Assembly: GCF_014851565.1 (NCBI RefSeq)
Contig: NZ_JACVAA010000010.1
Location: 1 to 64,000 of the forward strand
Reading direction: 5' to 3'
DNA: 64,000 bases
Source of the DNA: Pseudomonas sp. PDM15
GTDB lineage: Bacteria > Pseudomonadota > Gammaproteobacteria > Pseudomonadales > Pseudomonadaceae
Shown: piece by piece, positions 46,251 through 54,523 of the stretch
Position numbering within the stretch: position 1 is the stretch's first letter
Layout of the letters: every line of letters starts with the position of its first letter
Notes under the pieces: generated by a model
Told to the model about the DNA's origin: nothing
Seen by the model: only the letters and a program-made list of their open reading frames with translations
Databases searched by the model: none
Translations under genes and position numbers: made by a program

Positions 46251-47825
46251 TCAGTCGAGATACAGGGTCAGGGTCTGCCCCGGCTTCAGCGCGCGGCTGT
46301 CGCTACGCGGGTTCCAGCTCTGCAGATGCTTGACGTTGACATTGAAACGTTGGGCGATCAGGTACATCGAGTCGCCGTTCTTGACCCGGTAATAGGTCAC
46401 GTTCTGCCGGGCATTGCTCTTCGCAGCAGCCACCGAGTTGCCGGTACCGCCGCTACCGCCGCGGATATCCAGCACCTGGCCCAGGCTCAGCTTGCTGCGG
46501 GCATTCAGGCCGTTCCAGCGCTGCAGGTCCTTGAGCGAAACGCCGTGGGCATTGGCGATCTGCCAGAGGTTGTCGCCGCTCTTCACCTTGTAGCGCTGCG
46601 GCTGGCTGGCCGGCGCCTTGGCCACCTGCTGCAGGCCTTCCATAGGCTCGCGGCCACCCTGGGCGGGAATGTTGAGAACCTGGCCGACGCGCAGGCTGTT
46701 GCTGCGCAGCTGGTTGACGTCCTTCAGGGTGTTCACCGTCAGGTGATAGCGGTTGGCGATGCTGTGCAGATTGTCGCCCGAGCGCACCCGGTATTCCTGC
46801 CAGCGCACCACTTCCTGCGGTTTCATCAGTGCCAGGTTGGCATTGAACAGCTCGGCCTTGGCAATCGGCACCAACAGATGCTGCGGGCCGTCCATGGTGA
46901 TGCCCTTCTTGAAGGCGGGGTTGAGGCTCTCCAACTCGTCCTCTTCCATGTCGACCATGGCCGCCACCCGGGCCAGATCCAGCCCCGGCTTGCTCGCCAC
47001 CTGCTCGAAGTAGGGCTCGTTGGCGATCGGGTTGAGGCGCACGCCGTAGGCTTCCGGCGACAGCACGATCTGCGACAGGGCCAGCAGCTTGGGCACGTAG
47101 TTCTGGGTTTCCTGCGGCAGCGGCAGGTTCCAGTAGTCGGTGGGCAGGCCGAGCTTCTGGTTGCGCTCGATAGCGCGGCTCACCGTGCCTTCGCCGGCGT
47201 TGTAGGCGGCCAGGGCCAGCAGCCAGTCGCCGTTGAACATGTCGTGCAGGCGGGTCAGGTAGCTCAGCGCGGCATTGGTCGAGGCGGTGATGTCGCGGCG
47301 GCCGTCGTACCAGTTGGTCTGGCGCAGGTTGAAGTGACGGCCGGTGGAGGGAATGAACTGCCAGATGCCTACGGCATGGCTGCGCGAGTAGGCGAGGGGG
47401 TTGTAGGCGCTTTCGATCACCGGCAGCAGCGCCAGCTCCATCGGCATGTTGCGCTCTTCCAGACGCTCGACCACGTAGTGGATGTACAGGCTACCGCGCT
47501 CGCTGGCGCTTTCCAGGAAGGACGGGTTGCTGACGAACCACAGACGCTGGTTCTCGATGCGCGGGTTGATGCCGATCTCGTCCTGCAGCTTGAAGCCGTC
47601 GCGCATGCGCTCCCAGATATCCGTGGGCGCTTGCGGTTCGGCGGGCTCGTTGAGCCATTCCGGCTCCTGCTGCAGGGCAACGGCGCGGTCGGTATCGCTG
47701 CCATCGTCGTCGCTCGGCGCCATGTTCTGACAGCCTGCCAGACCCAGGCACAGAAGCACCGCCAGAGCCTTCGCTCGCCGGGTCAGCGCTGCTGAATCAA
47801 GGGTTCCGAAAGGTAATAAGAACAT
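46251..47825 (-). CDS. mltD: Membrane-bound lytic murein transglycosylase D (three LysM)
   Basis: A 524-residue outer-membrane lipoprotein that cleaves peptidoglycan glycan strands. The lipobox LAGC is at about residues 29-32. The SLT catalytic domain (about 100-260) has the catalytic Glu in PVIESAYNP and the AYNAGEGTV motif. Three LysM repeats follow (about 340-385, 405-450 and 475-520), each with a GDN or GDS turn, and bind peptidoglycan. The start at 47825 has only a weak Shine-Dalgarno, so an internal start near the lipoprotein signal is possible. Confidence 0.92.
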   Translation of the reverse strand: MFLLPFGTLDSAALTRRAKALAVLLCLGLAGCQNMAPSDDDGSDTDRAVALQQEPEWLNEPAEPQAPTDIWERMRDGFKLQDEIGINPRIENQRLWFVSNPSFLESASERGSLYIHYVVERLEERNMPMELALLPVIESAYNPLAYSRSHAVGIWQFIPSTGRHFNLRQTNWYDGRRDITASTNAALSYLTRLHDMFNGDWLLALAAYNAGEGTVSRAIERNQKLGLPTDYWNLPLPQETQNYVPKLLALSQIVLSPEAYGVRLNPIANEPYFEQVASKPGLDLARVAAMVDMEEDELESLNPAFKKGITMDGPQHLLVPIAKAELFNANLALMKPQEVVRWQEYRVRSGDNLHSIANRYHLTVNTLKDVNQLRSNSLRVGQVLNIPAQGGREPMEGLQQVAKAPASQPQRYKVKSGDNLWQIANAHGVSLKDLQRWNGLNARSKLSLGQVLDIRGGSGGTGNSVAAAKSNARQNVTYYRVKNGDSMYLIAQRFNVNVKHLQSWNPRSDSRALKPGQTLTLYLD

Positions 47826-47919
47826 CGGTCGGTAGCATCTGTCGGCGCAAAAAAAAGTGGGGGGATTCTAGGAATGCCCCCTGGGGTGGTCAAGTTTTCA
47901 CCAGCCCTCCGGTCAGTTG

Positions 47920-48702
47920 TCAGGCCACCTTGAACTGGTCTTTCCAGCTGCGCAGGCAAGCGAACACCTCGTCCGCCGTGCGCTGCTGGGCGCCGTTCCG
48001 CTCGTCGATTTTTTCTTTAATGGATGTTTCGTCGCAGCGTAGGAAGGGGTTGGTAGCCTTCTCCAAGGCGATGCTGGAGGGCAGGCTGATACGTCCGCTG
48101 GCACGCCAGGCGCTGACCTCGGCGAAGCGCGCTGCCACCGCCGGATTGTGCGGCTCCGCCGCGCGGGCGAAGTGCAGGTTGCTCAGGGTGTATTCGTGGG
48201 TGCAGTACACGGCGGTGGCGTCCGGCAGGGCGGCCAGGCGCTGCAGGGAGGCGTTCATCTGCTGCGGCGTACCCTCGAACAGACGGCCGCAGCCGGCGGC
48301 GAACAGGGTATCGCCGCAGAACAGCCAGCCTTCCTCGGCCTGGTAGTAGGCGATATGGCCGAGCGTATGGCCGGGCACGGCATATATAAGGAAGCTGCGC
48401 CCGAGTACCTCGACCCGCTCGCCATCATCCAACGCCAGATCGCGGGCCGGGATGTTCTCCCGCGCCGGGCCGCTGACCCGGGCTCCGCAGGCTTCCTTGA
48501 GCCTGGCCACGCCGCCGATGTGGTCAGGATGGTGATGGGTGACGAGGATATCGGTGAGCTGCCAGTCCGGGTGCGCGGCCAGCCAGTTCAGCACCGGCTG
48601 CGCGTCGCCCGGGTCGACCACGGCGCAGCGGCGGGTGGCGGGGGCCTGCAGCAGCCAGATGTAGTTGTCGCTGAAGGCGGGCAGGGCGTCGATCTGAAAC
48701 AT
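47920..48702 (-). CDS. gloB: Hydroxyacylglutathione hydrolase (glyoxalase II)
   Basis: A 260-residue MBL-fold enzyme that hydrolyses S-lactoylglutathione in methylglyoxal detoxification. The metal motif THHHPDH and later ligands (VPGHTLGHIAY, LFCGDTLFAAGCG, YCTHEYTL) are intact. The start at 48702 (MFQIDALPAF) is chosen by similarity to other GloB proteins; an in-frame ATG at 48717 is possible. It is divergent from the methyltransferase gene across 73 bp. Confidence 0.94.
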   Translation of the reverse strand: MFQIDALPAFSDNYIWLLQAPATRRCAVVDPGDAQPVLNWLAAHPDWQLTDILVTHHHPDHIGGVARLKEACGARVSGPARENIPARDLALDDGERVEVLGRSFLIYAVPGHTLGHIAYYQAEEGWLFCGDTLFAAGCGRLFEGTPQQMNASLQRLAALPDATAVYCTHEYTLSNLHFARAAEPHNPAVAARFAEVSAWRASGRISLPSSIALEKATNPFLRCDETSIKEKIDERNGAQQRTADEVFACLRSWKDQFKVA

Positions 48703-48775
48703 GTGCGGGGTCGCCATTTGGAGAGCAATGGCGCATCTTAATCGGCAACGTCCCGCTTGTGTCATGGAGGTCCCG

Positions 48776-49534
48776 ATGAGCGAACCACCCTTCGCCCAGG
48801 CCGATGCCGACTGGCTGCAACTGACCGCCGCCGCCCGCGAGTGGCTGGCCTCGCCGCTGGGCGAGCTGCTGCTGAGCGAAGAGCGTCAGGCGCTGGACGA
48901 GGAACTGGCGCGCTACTTCGGTGGCTACCTGGTGCATTACGGCCCGGCCGCGGCCGAGCCGCCCAAGGCGCCGCAGATTCGCTGCAATGTGCGCCTGGGT
49001 GCGCCGCTGGCCGGCGTGCACATCGCCTGCGAGGAGCAGGCCTGGCCGCTCGGCGAACACGCCGCCGACGTGGTGGTGCTGCAGCATGGCCTGGACTTCA
49101 GCCTGTCGCCCCATGGCCTGCTGCGCGAGGCAGCGCGCAGCGTGCGCCCGGGCGGCTATCTGCTGGTTACCGGGGTCAATCCCTGGAGCACCTGGGACCT
49201 GCGTCATTACTTCGCTCGCGATGGTTTTCGCCAGGCCCGCTGCATCTCGCCCGGCCGCCTGGCGGACTGGCTCAGCCTGCTGGGATTCGCGCTGGAGAAA
49301 CGCCGCTTCGGGTGCTATCGTCCGCCGCTTTCTGCGCCGGCCTGGCAGGCACGGCTGGCCGGGCTGGAACGCTGGGGCGGTCGTCTGCAGGCCCCGGGCG
49401 CCGGCTTCTATCTGCTGGTGGCGCGCAAGCTGGTGGTCGGCCTGCGTCCGTTGCGGCCGGTGCAGCGGGCCAGCATGGGCAAGCTGCTGCCGATGCCGGT
49501 GGCCAAGGTCAGCCGGCGCGACTCGGATAACTAG
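48776..49534 (+). CDS. Class I SAM-dependent methyltransferase
   Basis: A 252-residue methyltransferase-like protein. The second half of the Rossmann-type fold is visible (ADVVVLQHGLDFS, LREAARSVRPGGYLLVTGVNP), while the N-terminal glycine-rich SAM loop is degenerate. The start at 48776 has GGAGG five bases before it. It precedes rnhA by 8 bases in the order methyltransferase-rnhA-dnaQ known from P. aeruginosa. The substrate is unknown. Confidence 0.85.
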   Translation: MSEPPFAQADADWLQLTAAAREWLASPLGELLLSEERQALDEELARYFGGYLVHYGPAAAEPPKAPQIRCNVRLGAPLAGVHIACEEQAWPLGEHAADVVVLQHGLDFSLSPHGLLREAARSVRPGGYLLVTGVNPWSTWDLRHYFARDGFRQARCISPGRLADWLSLLGFALEKRRFGCYRPPLSAPAWQARLAGLERWGGRLQAPGAGFYLLVARKLVVGLRPLRPVQRASMGKLLPMPVAKVSRRDSDN

Positions 49535-49542
49535 AGCATTCA

Positions 49543-49998
49543 ATGAGCGAAGAAGTAGTCGAGATCTATACCGATGGCGCCTGCAAGGGCAATCCCGGCC
49601 CGGGTGGCTGGGGGGCGCTGATGATCTACAAGGGCGCGGAGAAGGAGCTGTGGGGCGGCGAGCCCAACACCACCAACAACCGCATGGAGCTGATGGCGGC
49701 GATCTGCGCGCTGATCGCTCTGACCCGGCCCTGCTCGGTGCGCCTGGTGACCGACTCGCAATACGTGATGAAAGGCATCCAGGAATGGATGCCGAACTGG
49801 AAGAAGCGCGGCTGGAAGACCTCGACCAAGGAGCCGGTGAAGAACGCCGACCTGTGGCAGGCGCTGGACGAGCAGGTCAATCGCCACAAGGTCGAATGGC
49901 AGTGGGTGCGCGGGCATACCGGCCATCCGGGCAACGAGAAGGCCGATCAGCTGGCCAACCGCGGTGTGGACGAAGTGAGGGCAATGAAGCATGCGTAG
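49543..49998 (+). CDS. rnhA: Ribonuclease HI
   Basis: A 151-residue enzyme that removes RNA from RNA-DNA hybrids. The active-site carboxylates are intact: Asp11 (YTDGACKGNPG), Glu49 (NNRMELM), Asp71 (TDSQYV) and Asp135 (GNEKAD), with His125 in VRGHTGH. The last eight bases overlap dnaQ, so the two genes are coupled in the same direction, unlike their divergent arrangement in E. coli. Confidence 0.96.
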   Translation: MSEEVVEIYTDGACKGNPGPGGWGALMIYKGAEKELWGGEPNTTNNRMELMAAICALIALTRPCSVRLVTDSQYVMKGIQEWMPNWKKRGWKTSTKEPVKNADLWQALDEQVNRHKVEWQWVRGHTGHPGNEKADQLANRGVDEVRAMKHA

Positions 49999-50734
49999 TG
50001 TGGTACTGGACACCGAAACCACCGGCATGCCGGTCACCGATGGTCACCGCATCATCGAGATCGGCTGCGTCGAGCTGGAAGGCCGCCGCCTGACCGGCCG
50101 ACACTTCCATGTCTACCTCAATCCCGATCGCGAGATCGACGAGGGTGCCATCGCGGTCCACGGCATCACCAACGAGTTCGTCGCCGACAAGCCGCGCTTC
50201 AAGGACGTGGCCGACGAGTTCTTCGAGTTCATCACCGGCGCCCAGCTGATCATCCACAACGCGGCGTTCGACGTCGGCTTCATCAACAACGAATTCGCCC
50301 TGCTCGGACAGAGCGAGCGCAGCGACGTCAGCGACTATTGCTCGATCCTCGACACCCTGCTGATGGCACGCGAGCGCCATCCGGGCCAGCGCAACAACCT
50401 CGACGCCCTGTGCAAACGCTATGGCGTCGACAACTCCGGTCGCGACCTGCACGGCGCATTGCTCGACGCCGAGATTCTCGCCGACGTCTACCTGACCATG
50501 ACCGGTGGCCAGACCCACCTGTCGCTGGCTGGCGAGGGCGGTGATGGCTCCGGTCGCGTGCTGCCCAGCCCGATCCGCCGTCTGGACCCGGGTCGCAACC
50601 TGACCCGCGTGTTGCGTGCCAGCGCCGAGGAGCTGGCCGCCCATGCGGCGCGCCTGGCGATCATCGAGAAGTCCGCCGGCGGCCCGTCGCTGTGGGCCAA
50701 GATGGACGCGCCGGCCGAGGAGCCTGTGAGCTGA
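49991..50734 (+). CDS. dnaQ: DNA polymerase III epsilon subunit (3'-5' proofreading exonuclease)
   Basis: A 247-residue proofreading subunit of the replicative polymerase. Exo I (LDTETTG, Asp7 and Glu9), Exo II (IHNAAFDVGFINNE) and Exo III (HGALLDAEILADVY) motifs are complete. A C-terminal tail of about 70 residues binds the alpha subunit in the known family. It overlaps rnhA by eight bases and is the last gene before the structured leader of ldcA. Confidence 0.96.
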   Translation: MRSVVLDTETTGMPVTDGHRIIEIGCVELEGRRLTGRHFHVYLNPDREIDEGAIAVHGITNEFVADKPRFKDVADEFFEFITGAQLIIHNAAFDVGFINNEFALLGQSERSDVSDYCSILDTLLMARERHPGQRNNLDALCKRYGVDNSGRDLHGALLDAEILADVYLTMTGGQTHLSLAGEGGDGSGRVLPSPIRRLDPGRNLTRVLRASAEELAAHAARLAIIEKSAGGPSLWAKMDAPAEEPVS

Positions 50735-50789
50735 GCGGAACCGGTCGTATGGCCAATGCGACCTTTTCTTACAGCCTTCCGCACTGGGG

Positions 50790-50854
50790 GTTCCGCCCGT
50801 TGGGGCGAACTTCTAACCTGAGGGGATAGGTGCCCGAGAGCACCACCCTCAGGA
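50790..50854 (+). promoter_or_regulatory. Two-hairpin leader of ldcA covering the Shine-Dalgarno
   Basis: Hairpin 1 (50790-50810): GTTC-c-GCCC pairs with GGGC-GAAC across GTTG. Hairpin 2 (50817-50853): CCTGAGGG pairs with CCCTCAGG, and after an internal loop (GATA/A) GGTGC pairs with GCACC around CCGAGA. The AGGA Shine-Dalgarno (50851-50854), seven bases before the ATG, begins inside the last paired bases. This predicts that the leader limits ribosome access until something opens it. Confidence 0.6.
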
Positions 50855-50861
50855 ACCTCCA

Positions 50862-53114
50862 ATGTATAAAGACCTGAACTTCCCCATCCTCATCGTTCAC
50901 CGCGACATCAAGGCCGATACCGTCGCCGGCGAACGCGTCCGCGCCATTGCCGAAGAGCTGGGCAAGGACGGCTTCACCATCCTGCCCACCGCCAGCTCCG
51001 CCGAAGGCCGCATCGTCGCCTCCACCCATCACGGCCTGGCCTGCATCCTGGTGGCCGCCGAGGGGGCGGGGGAGAACCAGCGTCTGCTGCAGGACATGGT
51101 CGAGCTGATCCGCGTCGCCCGTGTGCGCGCGCCGCAGCTGCCGATCTTCGCCCTGGGCGAACAGGTCACCATCGAGAACGCGCCGGCCGAGGCCATGGCC
51201 GACCTCAACCATCTGCGCGGCATCCTCTATCTGTACGAAGACACCGTATCGTTCCTCGCCCGCCAGGTGGCGCGCGCCGCGCACAACTACCTCGATGGCC
51301 TGCTGCCGCCCTTCTTCAAGGCGCTGGTGCAGCACACCGCGCAGTCCAACTATTCCTGGCACACACCTGGCCATGGCGGTGGCGTGGCCTATCGCAAGAG
51401 CCCGGTGGGGCAGGCCTTTCACCAGTTCTTCGGCGAGAACACCCTGCGTTCCGACCTCTCGGTGTCGGTGCCCGAGCTGGGCTCGCTGCTCGACCACACC
51501 GGCCCGCTGGCCGAGGCCGAGGCACGCGCGGCGCGCAACTTCGGCGCCGACCATACCTTCTTCGTGATCAATGGCACCTCGACGGCGAACAAGATCGTCT
51601 GGCACTCCATGGTCGGTCGTGACGACCTGGTGCTGGTGGACCGCAACTGTCACAAGTCGATCCTCCATTCGATCATCATGACCGGCGCCATTCCGCTGTA
51701 CCTCTGTCCGGAGCGCAACGAGCTGGGCATCATCGGGCCGATTCCGCTTTCCGAGTTCAGCAAGGAATCGATCCAGGCCAAGATCGATGCCAGCCCGCTT
51801 GCCCGCGGCCGCGCGCCCAAGGTCAAGCTGGCGGTGGTGACCAACTCCACCTACGACGGCCTCTGCTACAACGCCGAGATGGTCAAGCAGGCCCTGGGCG
51901 ACTCGGTGGAGGTGCTGCACTTCGACGAGGCCTGGTACGCTTACGCCGCGTTCCATGAGTTCTATGCAGGGCGCTACGGCATGGGCACCCAGTGCGACGA
52001 GCATTCGCCGCTGGTGTTCACTACCCATTCCACCCACAAGCTGCTGGCGGCCTTCAGCCAGGCCTCGATGATCCACGTGCAGGACGGCGGCGCGCGCCAG
52101 CTGGACCGTGATCGCTTCAACGAGGCGTTCATGATGCACATCTCCACTTCGCCGCAGTACGGCATCATCGCCTCGCTGGACGTGGCCTCGGCGATGATGG
52201 AGGGCCCGGCCGGGCGCTCACTGATCCAAGAAACCTTCGACGAGGCGCTGAGCTTCCGTCGCGCCCTGGCCAACCTGCGCCAGAACCTGGAGCAGGACGA
52301 CTGGTGGTTCAGCATCTGGCAGCCGGATCAGGCGGGCGGCGAGGGCGTGCAGACCACTGACTGGCTGCTGCAACCCAACGCCGACTGGCACGGCTTCGGC
52401 GATGTGGCCGAGGACTACGTGCTGCTCGACCCAATCAAGGTCACCCTGGTGATGCCGGGGCTGTCCGCCGACGGCAAGCTTACCGAGGCGGGCATCCCCG
52501 CGGCGGTGGTCAGCAAGTTCCTCTGGGAGCGCGGCCTGGTGGTAGAGAAGACCGGCCTGTATTCCTTCCTGGTGCTGTTCTCCATGGGCATCACCAAGGG
52601 CAAGTGGAGCACCCTGCTCACCGAGCTGCTGGAGTTCAAGCGCCTGTACGACGCCAACGTGCCGCTGCTCGATGCGCTGCCATCGATTGCCCGCGAGGGC
52701 GGGGCACGTTACGCCGGCATGGGGCTGCGTGACCTGTGCGATCAGCTGCATGGCTGCTACCGTGAGAACGCCACGGCCAAGGCGCTCAAACGCATGTACA
52801 CGGTGTTGCCGCAGGTGACCATCAAGCCCGCCGATGCCTACAACCAGCTGGTTCGTGGCGAGGTCGAGGCGGTGCCTATCGAGCAACTGGAGGGGCGCAT
52901 CGCCGCGGTGATGCTGGTGCCTTACCCGCCGGGCATTCCGCTGATCATGCCGGGCGAGCGCTTCACCGCCGAGACCCGCTCGATCATCGACTACCTGCAG
53001 TTCGCCCGTACCTTCGACAGCCAGTTCCCCGGCTTCGACGCCGACGTGCACGGCCTGCAGCGGGAGGAAGTGGCGGGGCAGGCCTGCTATACAGTGGATT
53101 GCATCAAGGAGTAA
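50862..53114 (+). CDS. ldcA: Lysine decarboxylase (Orn/Lys/Arg family)
   Basis: A 750-residue PLP-dependent decarboxylase of fold type I that converts lysine to cadaverine. Domains in order are an N-terminal wing (about 1-130), the PLP core with HTPGHGGG, STANKIV, HFDEAWYAYA and the PLP-binding Lys393 in THSTHK, and a C-terminal domain. It corresponds by position and length to ldcA (PA1818) of P. aeruginosa, which is part of lysine catabolism. The next gene is an amino-acid/polyamine permease on the same strand, 59 bases away. A two-hairpin leader covers its Shine-Dalgarno. Confidence 0.92.
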   Translation: MYKDLNFPILIVHRDIKADTVAGERVRAIAEELGKDGFTILPTASSAEGRIVASTHHGLACILVAAEGAGENQRLLQDMVELIRVARVRAPQLPIFALGEQVTIENAPAEAMADLNHLRGILYLYEDTVSFLARQVARAAHNYLDGLLPPFFKALVQHTAQSNYSWHTPGHGGGVAYRKSPVGQAFHQFFGENTLRSDLSVSVPELGSLLDHTGPLAEAEARAARNFGADHTFFVINGTSTANKIVWHSMVGRDDLVLVDRNCHKSILHSIIMTGAIPLYLCPERNELGIIGPIPLSEFSKESIQAKIDASPLARGRAPKVKLAVVTNSTYDGLCYNAEMVKQALGDSVEVLHFDEAWYAYAAFHEFYAGRYGMGTQCDEHSPLVFTTHSTHKLLAAFSQASMIHVQDGGARQLDRDRFNEAFMMHISTSPQYGIIASLDVASAMMEGPAGRSLIQETFDEALSFRRALANLRQNLEQDDWWFSIWQPDQAGGEGVQTTDWLLQPNADWHGFGDVAEDYVLLDPIKVTLVMPGLSADGKLTEAGIPAAVVSKFLWERGLVVEKTGLYSFLVLFSMGITKGKWSTLLTELLEFKRLYDANVPLLDALPSIAREGGARYAGMGLRDLCDQLHGCYRENATAKALKRMYTVLPQVTIKPADAYNQLVRGEVEAVPIEQLEGRIAAVMLVPYPPGIPLIMPGERFTAETRSIIDYLQFARTFDSQFPGFDADVHGLQREEVAGQACYTVDCIKE

Positions 53115-53173
53115 CGCACGGCCTGTAACTTCCCCGAGTGGCGGGCAGGCCGGCCACGCCACCGGGGGAAATC

Positions 53174-54523
53174 ATGGCTGAGGACAAAGGCGCGCGGGGC
53201 GAGATGGGTTTCTGGACCTGTACCGCCCTGGTGGTTGGCAACATGGTCGGCTCGGGGGTGTTTCTACTTCCCGCCAGCTTGACGCCCTATGGCGGGCTGA
53301 GCCTGATCGGCTGGCTGGTATCGAGTGTTGGTGCGGTGCTGCTGGCCCTGACGTTTTCGCGGCTGGCTCGGGTCAATCCGGCTGCCGGTGGGCCTTATGC
53401 CTACACTCGGGACGCCTTCGGCAGCTTCGCCGGCTACCTGTGTGCCTGGATCTATTGGATGGCCGCCTGGATCGGCAACGCCGCCATCTCGGTGACCCTG
53501 GTCGGCTACCTGCAGGTGTTCCTGCCGATTCTGCGCGACCCGGTCCTGGCCGTAACCACGGCGGTCGGTGCGATCTGGCTGTGCACCCTGATCAATCTGC
53601 GCGGTATCAGGTCCTTCGCCTACACGCAGAACATCCTCACCCTGCTCAAGCTGGTGCCGCTTTTGCTGGTCGGTCTGCTCGGCTGGTTCTTCTTCAATCC
53701 CGAGTATCTGCGCATTCCCGAGCCGGCCCAGTTGCCTGGCGGCGGCTACGCGCAGGCCATCGCCACCACGGCGGCGCTGACCCTGTGGTCGTTCATTGGC
53801 TTGGAGTCAGCCACCGTACCGGCCGAGCACGTGCGCGATCCGCGCCGCACCATTCCGCGTGCCACGCTGGTCGGCACCCTGGTGGCCGCCACCGTCTACA
53901 TACTCTCCAACACGGCAGTGCAGGGCATCCTGCCGCCGGAAGTGCTGGCCCGTTCCAGTGCACCCTTCGCCGATGCGGCGCGGGTGATGCTCGGTGATTG
54001 GGGCTACTACTTCATCGCCGGCGGTGCGGTGGTTGCCTGCCTGGGTGCGCTCAACGGCTGGGTGTTGTTGCAGGGCCAGATTCCCATGGCGCCTGCCCGT
54101 GACGGCCTGTTGCCGGCGATCCTCGGCAGCACCAACAAGAACGGCGTGCCGGCCAACGGTATGCTGATCTCGGGCCTGCTGGTGACTCTGCTGGTGCTGG
54201 TGAATGGCCAGGGCGAGCTAGTCGAGGTGTTCAACGTGATCATTCTGCTCGGCACCATGGCCGGCGTGGTGCCCTATGTATTGTGCGCCGCGGCGCTGCT
54301 GCACCTGATGGCGGTGCGCCCAACCGACTTCGGCCGTCACGAGAACGGCCGGTTACTGTGGATCGGCTGCAGCGCCTTTCTCTATTCCATCTGGGCGCTG
54401 TATGGCACCGGCGAGCGGGCGATCTTCTGGGGCTTCCTGGTGATGATGGTCGGTATCCCGTTCTACACCTGGCGCCAGTGGCGCATCCGGGTGCAGGGAG
54501 AGTCCGTCACAACCAATAGCTGA
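53174..54523 (+). CDS. APC-family amino-acid/polyamine permease
   Basis: A 449-residue inner-membrane transporter with about twelve transmembrane helices. The first helix motif GNMVGSGVFLLPASL is typical of basic amino-acid/polyamine antiporters, and NPAAGGPYAYTRDAFG and WSFIGLESATVPAEHVRDP are conserved in the same family. Being next to ldcA it probably exchanges lysine and cadaverine, as CadB does in enterics, but this is inferred. The start at 53174 follows GGGGGAAATC. The gene's last 17 bases overlap the end of the convergent nhaB. Confidence 0.88.
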   Translation: MAEDKGARGEMGFWTCTALVVGNMVGSGVFLLPASLTPYGGLSLIGWLVSSVGAVLLALTFSRLARVNPAAGGPYAYTRDAFGSFAGYLCAWIYWMAAWIGNAAISVTLVGYLQVFLPILRDPVLAVTTAVGAIWLCTLINLRGIRSFAYTQNILTLLKLVPLLLVGLLGWFFFNPEYLRIPEPAQLPGGGYAQAIATTAALTLWSFIGLESATVPAEHVRDPRRTIPRATLVGTLVAATVYILSNTAVQGILPPEVLARSSAPFADAARVMLGDWGYYFIAGGAVVACLGALNGWVLLQGQIPMAPARDGLLPAILGSTNKNGVPANGMLISGLLVTLLVLVNGQGELVEVFNVIILLGTMAGVVPYVLCAAALLHLMAVRPTDFGRHENGRLLWIGCSAFLYSIWALYGTGERAIFWGFLVMMVGIPFYTWRQWRIRVQGESVTTNS

